Source: Candidatus Schekmanbacteria bacterium
Lineage (GTDB): Bacteria; Schekmanbacteria; GWA2-38-11; J061
DNA length: 64,000 nt
NCBI GenBank assembly: GCA_016219965.1
Contig: JACRJM010000007.1
Coordinates: 452,473 to 516,472 of the forward strand
Reading direction: 5' to 3'
Shown here: in pieces, positions 54,841 through 63,289 of the stretch
How the letters are laid out: each line of letters starts with the position of its first letter
Numbering within the stretch: position 1 is the first letter of the stretch
Notes under the pieces: generated by a model
What the model saw: only the letters and a program-made list of their open reading frames with translations
Databases searched by the model: none
What the model was told of the DNA's origin: nothing
Position numbers and translations under genes: made by a program

Positions 54841-56364
54841 TCATAACTGGTTTTTTGCTTTCACAAACTTGCTTACTGCCTGAGGTGAAACACCTAAAAG
54901 CCTTGCCGCTTCACTGCAACGACCTCCTGCCTTTTCTAATGCTTTTGCAAAAAAATAATTTCGGATATCTGATAGCGTGTTATCCAGTAGAAATCCGGGA
55001 TAAGGTTCAGGCAAACTTTCAAAATATTTGTCACCCTTCTTTGATTGGCTCGGTTTCAAATCCTGAGGAACTATAAGCCTATCCTTAGAAATTAAGACTG
55101 CCCTATGTACAACATTCTTCAATTCACGAGTATTCCCCGGCCAATCCTGACATTGAAGAAACGCAAGAGCTTCTGGTGAAAATGACTTAGGAACTTTTAA
55201 GCCCTGATTAAATTGATCTAAGAAATAAAGTGAAAGCAATGGAATATCAGACCTTCTCTCACGAAGAGATGGTAGTTTTATTTCACCGACATTTAATCTG
55301 AAATACAAATCTTCCCTGAACTTCTTTTCTGAAATGGCTGAGTTTATATCACAGTTTGTCGCAGCAATGATTCGCACATCAACCTTATGGCTGTTATTGC
55401 TTCCCAAAGGTTCCACAATCCCATCCTGCAATACACGGAGAAGTTTTCCCTGAACTTCAAAGTTCAGTTCAGCAAGTTCATCGAGAAAAAGCGTACCGCC
55501 GTCTGCAACATCAAATTTTCCGGCTTGATCCTGCAATGCACCGGTAAACGCCCCTTTTTTGTGACCAAATAGGAAGCTTTCCGCAAGTTGCTTTGGGATT
55601 GCCGCGCAATTTACAGCAACGAAAGGATCTTTTTTTCTGCTGCTAAACCTATAAATAAGATTTGCTACAACTTCTTTTCCAGTTCCTGATTCGCCAAGAA
55701 GCAAAATAGGAATATCTGGTTCTGCTAATATAACTGAGGTTTCAATAGCTGAGATAAATGTAGGATGTTTGCCAATAATACCTTCTCTAGCCATTATATA
55801 AGAAAGTTTGTTTTCCTTCTCGTCAGGGCTCTGATGTATGACAAGCTCAGTGAGCTTTTTAGGCTGTATATCTGGAAATTCAGAGAGTGTTATATCTACT
55901 TCAGTTACTAATGGAGTTTCATCCGTAGCAAAACGTTTAGGTTTGATGTTTAATATTGTTGCCGAAATCTCTCCGCTCGCTGTCAATAAAAGCCAGCATG
56001 CGTGCATCTGCGGTGTCCCTGATGCAATCGCAATATAATATTTTGTATCAGTTGTATTGCTGTTTATTTCATTAAATATTATGCGAAGCCCTGTTAATAT
56101 CTGAGAGTAATCAGTAGGATCAAAAACGTTCAAATGTTTGGTGAGTGTTTCAATTCCCTTAAATCTTTCTTTTATCGCTTCATTAGTCTTCTTAGTAATT
56201 TCTATAGTTTTTGGAGTTGAAATAAGAATAACCCGGTCAAATTTTTTTTCTCTGAGAAGTGATAAAATCGGTCCCTCTTCTTCCTGCCCATCTATTAAGC
56301 CAGGAGAATATGGATCATGGAATCCGGTAAAAGTTAGAAGAATATTAGAAAAGGCTGTTACCAT
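54841..56364 (-). CDS. CARF-domain sigma54-dependent activator, RtcR-like
   Basis: A 507-aa enhancer-binding protein in three parts. Residues 1-165 are an RtcR/CARF-type sensor: [40 protein letters not shown] and [20 protein letters not shown], matching RtcR's DPWDFEEVY and HITTGTHVAQICWFLL blocks. The AAA+ domain has Walker A GESGTGKE (224-231), the sigma54-contacting GAFTGA (271-276) and Walker B TLFLDE. A Fis-type HTH ends it ([20 protein letters not shown]). CARF domains bind cyclic oligonucleotides or RNA ends. A matching sigma54 promoter lies just downstream, before the ATPase gene. Confidence 0.9.
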   Translation of the reverse strand: MVTAFSNILLTFTGFHDPYSPGLIDGQEEEGPILSLLREKKFDRVILISTPKTIEITKKTNEAIKERFKGIETLTKHLNVFDPTDYSQILTGLRIIFNEINSNTTDTKYYIAIASGTPQMHACWLLLTASGEISATILNIKPKRFATDETPLVTEVDITLSEFPDIQPKKLTELVIHQSPDEKENKLSYIMAREGIIGKHPTFISAIETSVILAEPDIPILLLGESGTGKEVVANLIYRFSSRKKDPFVAVNCAAIPKQLAESFLFGHKKGAFTGALQDQAGKFDVADGGTLFLDELAELNFEVQGKLLRVLQDGIVEPLGSNNSHKVDVRIIAATNCDINSAISEKKFREDLYFRLNVGEIKLPSLRERRSDIPLLSLYFLDQFNQGLKVPKSFSPEALAFLQCQDWPGNTRELKNVVHRAVLISKDRLIVPQDLKPSQSKKGDKYFESLPEPYPGFLLDNTLSDIRNYFFAKALEKAGGRCSEAARLLGVSPQAVSKFVKAKNQL

Positions 56365-56526
56365 AACTCACTTGTTAACTGTTAAATTGATTAATTAATA
56401 ACAGAATTGAATTTTTCAGACAAGGAAATTAGGAAGAACTGGTTTTTTATTGCTATTTTTACTGATTGAATTCTTATAACTGAACAGGATATAATTTTAA
56501 TCAATAATTCTTGAGGAGGAACATTA

Positions 56527-57234
56527 ATGGAAACATTAAAGGATATACACTCTATAGCAATAGCGGAGCTTAAAAAAAAGTTCACTCTTAACCCTGTAAG
56601 CCTCACTCATCCATTCCCAGAAAGACCGACGAAAATATTATTCAAGCCATTGATCAAGATGGATGGCAATATTTTCAGCGCAGAAAAGTTCACGCGCATC
56701 ACATTCTTGCGGATAAATCTTCCGGTTTACATGTGTGTGCGTTCCACCTTCCTTCGCCCCCGCATAGAGCTTGACCTTCCGGTAATGTCGGCTGAATGCG
56801 TTATCATGGGTGGAAAGAGGATGTTCATGGTTGATGTCCACAGGACAGGGGAAGGAGAAAGACCCGGGGACAAGGAATTCTTTGACAGGCTCGTAAAGAT
56901 AAGGGACAAATATCCGGATCTCCTTAAAAACAAGACCAGGACCGGCGGCGACCAGATACAGACTGTTTTTTCAAGAGCTGTATGCCAGGCAAAGATCACA
57001 TCTGCTCAGGATGGTGAAGCCTTAAAATTGTTCCGGGAATATCTAGGCGAATTCTGCGAACTCGCTAAAAGCACAAAGCCTCTCGCCGGATCATCTCTGG
57101 AAGAAGCAAACAATAAATATGCGGACTATCTGAAAACCGTTGTCGACCACGACCCGGGAGTCAAAGGCTACAAGATGTTCTTCGGAGAGGAAGGGGGCGT
57201 GCAACGTTCAATGGAGATGTTTTTTAATTCGTAA
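56527..57234 (+). CDS. Conserved protein resembling ferredoxin-dependent bilin reductases (tentative)
   Basis: A 235-aa cytoplasmic protein not assigned with confidence. TRITFLRINLPVYMCVRSTF, IELDLPVMSAECVIMGGK and MFMVDVHRTG (residues about 55-115) recall the antiparallel sheet and the DLP-x-F-G-x-D-L core of PcyA/PebA-type bilin reductases and red chlorophyll catabolite reductase. It parallels the 5878 protein in length and in this core. The C-terminus (YKMFFGEEGGVQRSMEMFFN) resembles a helix near the bilin pocket. GAGGAGGAAC gives a strong ribosome site. It is divergent from the CARF regulator and not part of the island by strand or base composition. Confidence 0.4.
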   Translation: METLKDIHSIAIAELKKKFTLNPVSLTHPFPERPTKILFKPLIKMDGNIFSAEKFTRITFLRINLPVYMCVRSTFLRPRIELDLPVMSAECVIMGGKRMFMVDVHRTGEGERPGDKEFFDRLVKIRDKYPDLLKNKTRTGGDQIQTVFSRAVCQAKITSAQDGEALKLFREYLGEFCELAKSTKPLAGSSLEEANNKYADYLKTVVDHDPGVKGYKMFFGEEGGVQRSMEMFFNS

Positions 57235-57251
57235 ATACTTCGTTCCATATT

Positions 57252-57521
57252 TTAATTTATCGCATCTGTTAAATCTTTGCTGATCCCATATTTTTCATAG
57301 ATCAGCCTTGAGAATCTTGGCGCATAAATAAGGTCGTAGACAGACTCCTTGTCAGGGAAAAGTCCAAGCACAGCCATTTTGGTTTCCTCGGTCAGCGTCA
57401 ATACCTCACGAAGGGAAAGGTCTGACTGTATAATGATGGACTGCGTAAGGTTAATTAAAAACCGCATCCGTCTTATTTTTCTTTCCTCTTCCTTAAGCTC
57501 ATCTTCCATTTTCTTTATCAT
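57252..57521 (-). CDS. Hypothetical protein
   Basis: An 89-aa protein I cannot assign. The N-terminal ~25 residues are a charged helix (KKMEDELKEEERKIRRMRFL), followed by LTQSIIIQSDLSLREVLTLTEETKMAVLGLFPDKESVYDLIYAPRFSRLIYEKYG. This reads as a small helical protein. It converges with the 56527 gene. No clear partner; coding is supported by length and amino-acid balance only. Confidence 0.5.
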   Translation of the reverse strand: MIKKMEDELKEEERKIRRMRFLINLTQSIIIQSDLSLREVLTLTEETKMAVLGLFPDKESVYDLIYAPRFSRLIYEKYGISKDLTDAIN

Positions 57522-57724
57522 CCTTCTTTATCATCCTTACAAAATCTTATGTATAAAAGATTATTAAAATTTCTCAATGTTTAAAAAATTTTTTAGAAAC
57601 TTGCCAGCTTTTGATGTAAGAATTTACATAAATAATTAACCAGAATATTTCTAATGGATTCAGCAGATCTGTTGAAATATTTTAAATAGCATGATAATTG
57701 CGTAATTAAATCTTAATATTAACT

Positions 57725-58975
57725 ATGATGATAAGAGATCCCAGATATAGATTCACATTATGTCTGATCCTGTTCATGATCTTTCAGGTGATCCAGGCTG
57801 ATGTGATCTCAGCCGGAGAAACACCCTGTCTCTTCTATGAAATACCGGATAGCAAACAAGATAAGAATCTGCGCCAATCAACAAATAATGACAGGATGCG
57901 TGTTGCAGTTGATTTTTCCCTCATTGAACCAGCGGGCAGGCAAAGAAAGAAGATATCTGCGCCTCTCCCCGGGCAAAAAGTCATACTTGAAAAAGACACT
58001 CTCGAACAACGGGAAAACGGCGACTACACATGGTTTGGTAAAGTCCATGGAAAAAGGCTTTCGACTGTTGTCATGACAGTGGCAGACGGCTACTTGTACG
58101 GACATATTGAGATTAATGGAGAAACTTATTCTATCGGACCGGAGAGTGGGAATTATCTTGTAGTAAAAGAAGACTATTCCAAAGCGCTGCCAATGTGTGA
58201 TGGCGGGAAGGTTCCGGAAATTAAAAACAAAAAGACGCAGGCAAAGAGAGCGGGAAGTTTACAGGCTGACAGCGGTGAAGAGATAGATGTTCTTGTACTT
58301 TACACAAAGCAGATGAAAAAGAAATTTGGGAAGAAACTAAAAGCACAGATACAGAATTTTGTGGATATTGCAAACAGCGGATATAAGAACAGCGATGTAA
58401 ATTTAAAGTTGAGGCTCGCTCATAGCGAGCTTTATAAAGATGCAAAAGCAAATGAGAACGTAGATATTAGTGAAGCTTTATATTATTTTTATGCTGATCC
58501 CGCTGTTAATGAAATAAGGGACAATTATAAGGCTGATCTGGTGTGCCTCATGAGGGTCTATCATGACGGAGCAAGCTGCGGCACAGGATTCATGATGCTT
58601 GGCTTAGAGAATTATTATTCCACATGGGGGTTTTCAGTTGTTGAAGTAAGAAATTACACACAAGGACTATACTGCGATAAAAGGACCTTTGTCCATGAGC
58701 TGGGACATAACATGGGGTGTCAGCATGACAGGCCTAATGCTACAAGTGCAGGAATATTCTCTTATTCCTACGGATATTCCTATAAAAAACAGTTTGGGAC
58801 TATAATGAGTTACGTAAGACCAAACATAACCTATTTTTCAAACCCCAACAAGAAGTACAATGGACATACCATAGGAAAGCCGGAATCATCTTCCAAATCA
58901 GCCTACAATGCGCTTACCATAAAGAACACAAAGGAAACCGTAGCCAACTATAGATTAAGGAACAGCGCAGAATAA
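57725..58975 (+). CDS. Secreted reprolysin-like metalloprotease (M12B-type)
   Basis: A 416-aa secreted zinc protease. A signal peptide (FTLCLILFMIFQVIQADVISA) is followed by a ~170-residue propeptide and a catalytic domain that begins EIDVLVLYTKQMKKKFG. The zinc motif HELGHNMGCQHD gives ligands H324, H328 and H334 with catalytic E325, and the Met-turn is GTIMSYVRP. Domain order and length fit bacterial M12B-like enzymes without extra C-terminal domains. Single gene, preceded by an A+T-rich 200-base leader. Confidence 0.9.
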   Translation: MMIRDPRYRFTLCLILFMIFQVIQADVISAGETPCLFYEIPDSKQDKNLRQSTNNDRMRVAVDFSLIEPAGRQRKKISAPLPGQKVILEKDTLEQRENGDYTWFGKVHGKRLSTVVMTVADGYLYGHIEINGETYSIGPESGNYLVVKEDYSKALPMCDGGKVPEIKNKKTQAKRAGSLQADSGEEIDVLVLYTKQMKKKFGKKLKAQIQNFVDIANSGYKNSDVNLKLRLAHSELYKDAKANENVDISEALYYFYADPAVNEIRDNYKADLVCLMRVYHDGASCGTGFMMLGLENYYSTWGFSVVEVRNYTQGLYCDKRTFVHELGHNMGCQHDRPNATSAGIFSYSYGYSYKKQFGTIMSYVRPNITYFSNPNKKYNGHTIGKPESSSKSAYNALTIKNTKETVANYRLRNSAE

Positions 58976-59013
58976 CAAAAACGTAAAAAACTTACATATT
59001 AAGAATGTCCAAG

Positions 59014-59526
59014 CTACTGTCTGGCAAACTTCAATATTCGCGCAAGAAATTTTCCCCTTATCTCCTCATCCTGAAGTCTTTTTTCATCCTCAACAGGAAT
59101 GGAAGGGAAATGCTTAATGAACTTCGAGGCAAAAATACCGGTCCCATTTGTTTCAGCTATTCTACTCTCATTAAAAATCTTAATTCCATACAATGCGCAG
59201 CTTGGCGAGTTGCTCTTGAAGATAAATCCGCAGAGATTCTCATTTTCAAGGACGGCGAGACGTTTTTCCATCCACTCCTGCATGAGTTGGGTATAATCTA
59301 TATTAGTATTTACTGTGACAAGATGTGGAGAATCAGAAGTTCCGGCAAGTTTCATTTCTTCTCTCGGGACAGACAAGCCGCATTCAACTTCAGGACACAC
59401 AGGCACCCATTCAGCAAATCCTTCGAAAGCATCTATAAGACATTTGTCCAATTTATGCCCGCCGTCATATCTCACATTTTTTCCCAGGAGGCAGGAGCTG
59501 ATTCCAATTTTTACCCGTTCATCCAT
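59014..59526 (-). CDS. DUF523 family protein
   Basis: A 170-aa cytoplasmic protein. DERVKIGISSCLLGKNVRYD, GHKLDKCLIDAF, VPVCPEVECGLSVPREEM, GFIFKSNSPSCALYGIKIF and ETNGTGIFASKF with the conserved cysteines are DUF523 hallmarks. Related to the N-terminal part of YbgA-type proteins; biochemical role unknown, possibly a cysteine/metal-dependent thiouracil desulfurase-type enzyme. Convergent with the metalloprotease gene, 38 bases away. Confidence 0.88.
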   Translation of the reverse strand: MDERVKIGISSCLLGKNVRYDGGHKLDKCLIDAFEGFAEWVPVCPEVECGLSVPREEMKLAGTSDSPHLVTVNTNIDYTQLMQEWMEKRLAVLENENLCGFIFKSNSPSCALYGIKIFNESRIAETNGTGIFASKFIKHFPSIPVEDEKRLQDEEIRGKFLARILKFARQ

Positions 59527-59653
59527 ATGCTAACACATCTATTCTTATTTTTTGTCTTCCAGACAACCAGTAACATGCACCGGCCATCTAATCAATAACG
59601 ATTCAAGCAAAACAATTGACAATCGTATTGACTTATTTAACCCGTAGAGTTAT

Positions 59654-59678
59654 TCACCCCACTACAAGTGGAGGGTGA
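59654..59678 (+). promoter_or_regulatory. Hairpin overlapping the methyltransferase ribosome site
   Basis: TCACC pairs with GGTGA and CCACT with AGTGG around an ACA loop, with a 2-base bulge on the 3' side. The Shine-Dalgarno GGAGGG (59670-59675) lies in the 3' arm, just before the ATG at 59681. If folded in the mRNA it would hide the ribosome site; it could instead be a DNA operator. Confidence 0.5.
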
Positions 59679-59680
59679 CA

Positions 59681-60709
59681 ATGGAAAAACTTGATGACCT
59701 GATAAAAGTCGCATACGGATTCTCTGTGTCAAAGGTCCTTTTTACTTCTGTAAAATTCGATGTCTATACAAAGCTCTCAAAATCTGAAAAATCTGCCTCT
59801 CAACTTGCCGCAGAACTTCAGCTTCCTGAGAGATCTTTCACCAGGATACTTAACGCCTGTGCGGCTTTCGGGCTTTTAAAAAAGAAAGACGGGAAATATT
59901 CCAACTCCGCAGTGGCTGAGGAGTATCTTGTTGCAGGTAAGCCTTTATATTTCGGTTATCATATAAACGCATTGAACGACAGGCTTTACGGGCCATGGGG
60001 AAATCTTGAAGAGATAATAAAAAAAGATGAGTTCCATCCGTCGGTGGAAGGAAAATCTGATGACATAATCAAGGCAGTGGCAAGCACAAAGGAATTTGCG
60101 CGAAAAGCCATGATGTCCCAGCATAACTACAGCCAGATGATAGCAAAAGACTTTGCCGAGATAGTCGACCTTTCAAAATACAAAAAAATGCTCGATGTCG
60201 GGGGCGGCACCGCAATACTGACAGTTGAGGCACTTAAGAAAAATCCCCACCTTCAATCCATAGTGTTTGACCGTGCCTTTGTTCTCGCAGTTGCTGAAGA
60301 CATAGTAGCCGAGCACGGAGTTGGAGACAGAGTGAAACTCCAGCCGGGAGATATATTGGTTGACCCTTTCCCGGAAGGTGCAGATGTTGCGCTTCTATCA
60401 GGGATACTCGATGGCTATGAAGAAAAAACATGCAGGGCAATAGTCAAAAAAATATACGATTACCTTCCCAGCGGAGGACTCTTCCTTGTGACAGAGTCTG
60501 TCATTTACGATGACAGGTCTGGTCCAATATTCCCATCCATATTCTCGCTCATCCTATTGCTCCAGACAAAAGAAGGCGACGCACGTTCACAGGGAGAAAT
60601 GACAGAATGGATGCGGGATGCAGGATTCATTGATATAAAATACAAAATCATGAAAAATTTAAGCGGAGCTTACAGGAATTCAGGACTGTTAACTGCTGTT
60701 AAAAAATAA
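59681..60709 (+). CDS. O-methyltransferase (acetylserotonin/hydroxyindole OMT-like)
   Basis: The ATG at 59681 (GGAGGG 5 bases upstream) gives 342 aa; an in-frame GTG 6 bases earlier is less likely. An N-terminal winged-helix dimerisation part (FTSVKFDVYTKLSKSEKSAS, LQLPERSFTRILNACAAFGL) precedes the SAM-binding part with MLDVGGGTAILTVEALKKNP, VFDRAFVL and KLQPGDILVDPFPEGAD. LLSGILDGYEEKTC and GGLFLVTESVIYDD follow. This is the plant-type/AcrtF O-methyltransferase family. It is followed after 1 base by an MFS transporter, which may export or import its product. Confidence 0.87.
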   Translation: MEKLDDLIKVAYGFSVSKVLFTSVKFDVYTKLSKSEKSASQLAAELQLPERSFTRILNACAAFGLLKKKDGKYSNSAVAEEYLVAGKPLYFGYHINALNDRLYGPWGNLEEIIKKDEFHPSVEGKSDDIIKAVASTKEFARKAMMSQHNYSQMIAKDFAEIVDLSKYKKMLDVGGGTAILTVEALKKNPHLQSIVFDRAFVLAVAEDIVAEHGVGDRVKLQPGDILVDPFPEGADVALLSGILDGYEEKTCRAIVKKIYDYLPSGGLFLVTESVIYDDRSGPIFPSIFSLILLLQTKEGDARSQGEMTEWMRDAGFIDIKYKIMKNLSGAYRNSGLLTAVKK

Positions 60710-60710
60710 A

Positions 60711-61994
60711 ATGAAGCCGCGACTTCTCAATGAACATGAAAAACCAACCAGAGAGCACTATGCAATACTGCTGATGAGCTGGTCTGGCTGGGTTTTTGAT
60801 TTCTATGATCTCATTTTATATACCTTTCTTCTAATCCCAATCGGAAAGGAACTCCATCTCAACGATGTGATGCTCTCATACGTTCTTGGTGCTTCCCTTG
60901 CTGCAACAGCAGTGGGAGGAGTCATATTCGGGATACTTTCAGACCGCTATGGACGTAAAAGCGTCCTGCAATGGACCATAATCGTTTACAGCGTGGGAAC
61001 TTTTTTAAGCGGATTTGCAACTAATATCGAGCTGCTCCTGATCTTCAGAATCATCACAGGGCTTGGCGTAGGCGGCGAATGGGCGACAGGGCAGACCTAC
61101 ATAGGCGAAACATTCCCTGCGAATGTGCGCGGCAAATACTGCGCATTCATGCAAACCGGTGCGCCCATTGGAGTTGCGCTTGCATCGGTTGTCGGCGGTT
61201 TTGTGGCTCCTGTAATAGGCTGGAGGATGAGTTTCTTCGTTTCAGTACTCCCTGCCCTTCTAGTAATCTTTATCAGGAAAAAACTCCCGGAGTCGGATGT
61301 CTGGCTTGAAAGGAAGAAACTTGTTGCCTCAGGGACAATGTCCCCGGAAGCACTTGAAGGTGAAAAGGGGAACAAGTTTGTAATATTATTTTCCGCAGCA
61401 TACAGGATGCTCTTCATCCAATCGCTGATCCTCGCTGTCTTCGACATGTCTGCTTACTGGTTCACCTATTCATGGCTTCCGGGATACTTACATCAGCAGA
61501 GACAGTTTTCCCTGGCTAAATCCGCTATCTGGATGCTGGTGACGCAGGCAGGAGGATTTTTAGGCTACTTCACTTTCGGTTTTGTTGCAGACAGGCTTGG
61601 CAGGAGACCAGCATATTCAATCTATTCGGTAGGCATGGCATTTGGCCTTGTCATGATTACCTTAATGTGGAATGTCATTGCCATGTACCCGTCATTAATA
61701 CTTGCCTTCATGTTCCTCGTCGGATTCGGCACAGGAATGTTCGGAGGATTCGGCGCCCTTTTCTCGGAATTATTCCCGACCAATATCAGGAACACGGCAA
61801 TGGGTTCCGCATTCAATCTCGCAAGGGGTGTGCAGTTTTTCACTCCGGTTATTATCGCGGTGATTGCGGGAAGGTACGGGCTCGGCGGAGGCATATCCCT
61901 CGCAGCGCTTTTTGCCCTCCTTACAGGCGCATGGGTTTGGACATTTCCGGAAACAAGGGGGAAAAAACTCGGGGAAATAGAAGGAGAATTATAA
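60711..61994 (+). CDS. MFS transporter, aromatic/organic acid-proton symporter-like
   Basis: A 427-aa twelve-helix transporter. WSGWVFDFYDLILYTFLL opens helix 1, GILSDRYGRKSVLQW is the loop 2-3 signature, RIITGLGVGGEWATGQTYIGE lies in helix 4 and the second-half loop has FVADRLGRRPAYSIYSVGMA. This sequence pattern fits the metabolite:H+ symporter (sialic acid/aromatic acid) group. Ends ETRGKKLGEIEGEL. Its start is 1 base after the methyltransferase stop. Substrate unknown. Confidence 0.88.
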   Translation: MKPRLLNEHEKPTREHYAILLMSWSGWVFDFYDLILYTFLLIPIGKELHLNDVMLSYVLGASLAATAVGGVIFGILSDRYGRKSVLQWTIIVYSVGTFLSGFATNIELLLIFRIITGLGVGGEWATGQTYIGETFPANVRGKYCAFMQTGAPIGVALASVVGGFVAPVIGWRMSFFVSVLPALLVIFIRKKLPESDVWLERKKLVASGTMSPEALEGEKGNKFVILFSAAYRMLFIQSLILAVFDMSAYWFTYSWLPGYLHQQRQFSLAKSAIWMLVTQAGGFLGYFTFGFVADRLGRRPAYSIYSVGMAFGLVMITLMWNVIAMYPSLILAFMFLVGFGTGMFGGFGALFSELFPTNIRNTAMGSAFNLARGVQFFTPVIIAVIAGRYGLGGGISLAALFALLTGAWVWTFPETRGKKLGEIEGEL

Positions 61995-62039
61995 CCCCTG
62001 CAACATCGTATTTTCTTCCAGCAAATAGCTGCTCATTGC

Positions 62040-62069
62040 TTGACATTACACAAATTTGAATGTTATTAA
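62040..62069 (+). promoter_or_regulatory. Promoter of the truncated tRNA-Arg gene
   Basis: TTGACA (62040-62045) and TTATTA/TATTAA (62063-62069) are 17-18 bases apart. Transcription would start near 62075, 12 bases before the tRNA 5' end. This intact promoter suggests the tRNA 5' half is native sequence. Confidence 0.5.
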
Positions 62070-62086
62070 GACCCCCATTGTTTCGT

Positions 62087-62129
62087 GGGCCCGTAGCTCA
62101 GTAGGATAGAGCGGCGGATTCCTAATCCG
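62087..62129 (+). pseudogene. tRNA-Arg(CCU), 5' half only
   Basis: GGGCCCG acceptor arm, TA, a GCTC...GAGC D-arm and the anticodon arm GCGGA-TTCCTAA-TCCG with anticodon CCT are present in order. After that the expected variable loop, T arm (GGTTC...) and acceptor 3' strand CGGGCCC are missing; the sequence becomes ATTTGACC and then A+T-rich DNA. No 3' half is found in the following 1.9 kb. tRNA genes broken at the anticodon region are typical tyrosine-recombinase integration sites. Confidence 0.75.
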
Positions 62130-62609
62130 ATTTGACCATTTTTTACAACTCTTTGAAAACCCTTGTAACTTACTGAAATATAGAAACAATATCATTGTTT
62201 CTGACTTAGGTTCTGTGAGGTCAAAATAGGCCATTTTAGCTATGTCATGGACACTATATGGACACCAGAATGGAGCCACGGACTCCAATAACTTTTCCCG
62301 AGTGGGCACTTTGGGTTTAGTGTCCATCTGGTGACTATACCTAAAAAACTGATCTTTTATTAGATTGTGAAAAATTCAATTTCAAATAGATTAGAAGGAG
62401 ATATTTTTTTAAATAAACCTATGCTATATTGACAAGCTTTCTTTTTCACCCTATGTTTAAAGTAGCTCCTTCAAAAGGGCTAATAATTATAAGGTAATTT
62501 CTTAACTACCTTTATAATTTTAATATGGGTTAAGGGTATCAAAATAAAAAAGGGGAATTTAAATAGTTTTTTAACATAACAATAATATTTTTTAAGGAGG
62601 CTTTAAGTA
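62130..62609. other. A+T-rich region right of the broken tRNA, possible attachment-site DNA
   Basis: No convincing gene. It holds TGGACAC in two direct copies (62248-62254 and 62259-62265) and one inverted copy (GTGTCCA, 62320-62326), plus a GGAG...CTCC dyad near 62272. Such short repeats beside a tRNA scar could be recombinase arm sites. The last ~200 bases are very A+T-rich and lead to the RelBE-type pair, with TTAAGGAGG as ribosome site. Confidence 0.4.
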
Positions 62610-62819
62610 ATGAAAGGGAAAAGCAAAAAAAGACCTTTTGAAATTATTCTTAGAGAGGGTAAACCGACGGCAGTAATCTTGGACATAAAGGATTATTCAG
62701 AAATGTTAGAACGGCTAGAAGACGCTGAGGATTTGAAGCTACTGGAGGAAATGCGAAAGAAACCGCTCAAATTTAGAAAATTGGAAGATTTTCTAGAGGA
62801 GTATCAGACCGGTGTATGA
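62610..62819 (+). CDS. Phd/RelB-like antitoxin
   Basis: A 69-aa acidic-tailed protein. The first 30 residues (KRPFEIILREGKPTAVILDI) form a Phd-like DNA-binding/dimerisation sheet, then DYSEMLERLEDAEDLKLLEEM gives the helix and the C-terminal FRKLEDFLEEYQTGV binds toxin. AAGGAGG precedes the ATG. It overlaps the toxin gene by 8 bases. Confidence 0.85.
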   Translation: MKGKSKKRPFEIILREGKPTAVILDIKDYSEMLERLEDAEDLKLLEEMRKKPLKFRKLEDFLEEYQTGV

Positions 62820-63066
62820 AATCTATCTTGAGCGGGCAGCAGAGCGAGAATTAAAGCAAATTCCAAAAGAAGATTTCAATCGTATTATTCTCCATATAAA
62901 AACTTTAGCTGAAAATCCAAGACCTCGTGGATGCTGTAAATTATCAGGCTCAGCAACTGATTGGCGGATCAGAGTCGGTGTCTATAGAATTATCTACGAA
63001 ATTGATGAAAAGGCAAAGGCTGTACGAGTAATGCGAGTTAGACATCGCCGTGAATCATACCGATAA
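62812..63066 (+). CDS. RelE/ParE-family mRNA interferase toxin (GTG start)
   Basis: An 84-aa RelE-type toxin starting at GTG inside the antitoxin gene (MYEIYLERAAERELKQIPKE). GCCKLSGSATDWRIRVGVYRIIYEIDEK and the C-terminal VMRVRHRRESYR are typical of RelE; the arginines and final tyrosine are those used for ribosome-dependent mRNA cleavage. A terminator follows 45 bases on. Confidence 0.92.
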   Translation: MYEIYLERAAERELKQIPKEDFNRIILHIKTLAENPRPRGCCKLSGSATDWRIRVGVYRIIYEIDEKAKAVRVMRVRHRRESYR

Positions 63067-63110
63067 AAAAGTATTTGTCGGGACTTCAGTCTCGTTAAAT
63101 TGCTACCAAG

Positions 63111-63136
63111 CCAACCTAAAAATGGTTGGTTTTTTT
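63111..63136 (+). terminator. Rho-independent terminator of the RelBE-type operon
   Basis: CCAACC (63111-63116) pairs with GGTTGG (63124-63129) around TAAAAAT, followed by seven T. It lies 45 bases after the toxin stop and before the GGDEF gene, whose own leader (about 63137-63289) is A+T-rich with no obvious feature. Confidence 0.8.
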
Positions 63137-63289
63137 ATTTCTTTTTAATTGTTATATTTCTAATTTCAAAAAACTAATGACCTTTTGATGATTTTCCGTT
63201 ATAGTAAGTCAATATTTGCTTTTCATGTATTAGAAACTCAAAACATATCTTTTTTTGAAGACAACAAATAAAAGACTGAGTGGATTGTA

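Noticed and set aside
47547-56364. A CRISPR array or type III effector genes near the CARF regulator
   Set aside because: No direct repeats with regular spacers and no cas gene are seen; the CARF regulator stands without CRISPR.
56527-57234. Type IB GTP cyclohydrolase (FolE2/MptA)
   Set aside because: Conserved E-x-CPTx active-site motifs of FolE2 are absent, and a standard folE lies at 28216.
62046-62327. A 93-codon open frame on the minus strand over the broken tRNA
   Set aside because: It covers the tRNA remnant and repeats, has no recognisable domain or good ribosome site, and looks like a chance frame.
62087-62609. Group I intron in the tRNA-Arg(CCU) anticodon loop
   Set aside because: The anticodon loop and both anticodon stem strands are contiguous, and no 3' exon is found downstream.
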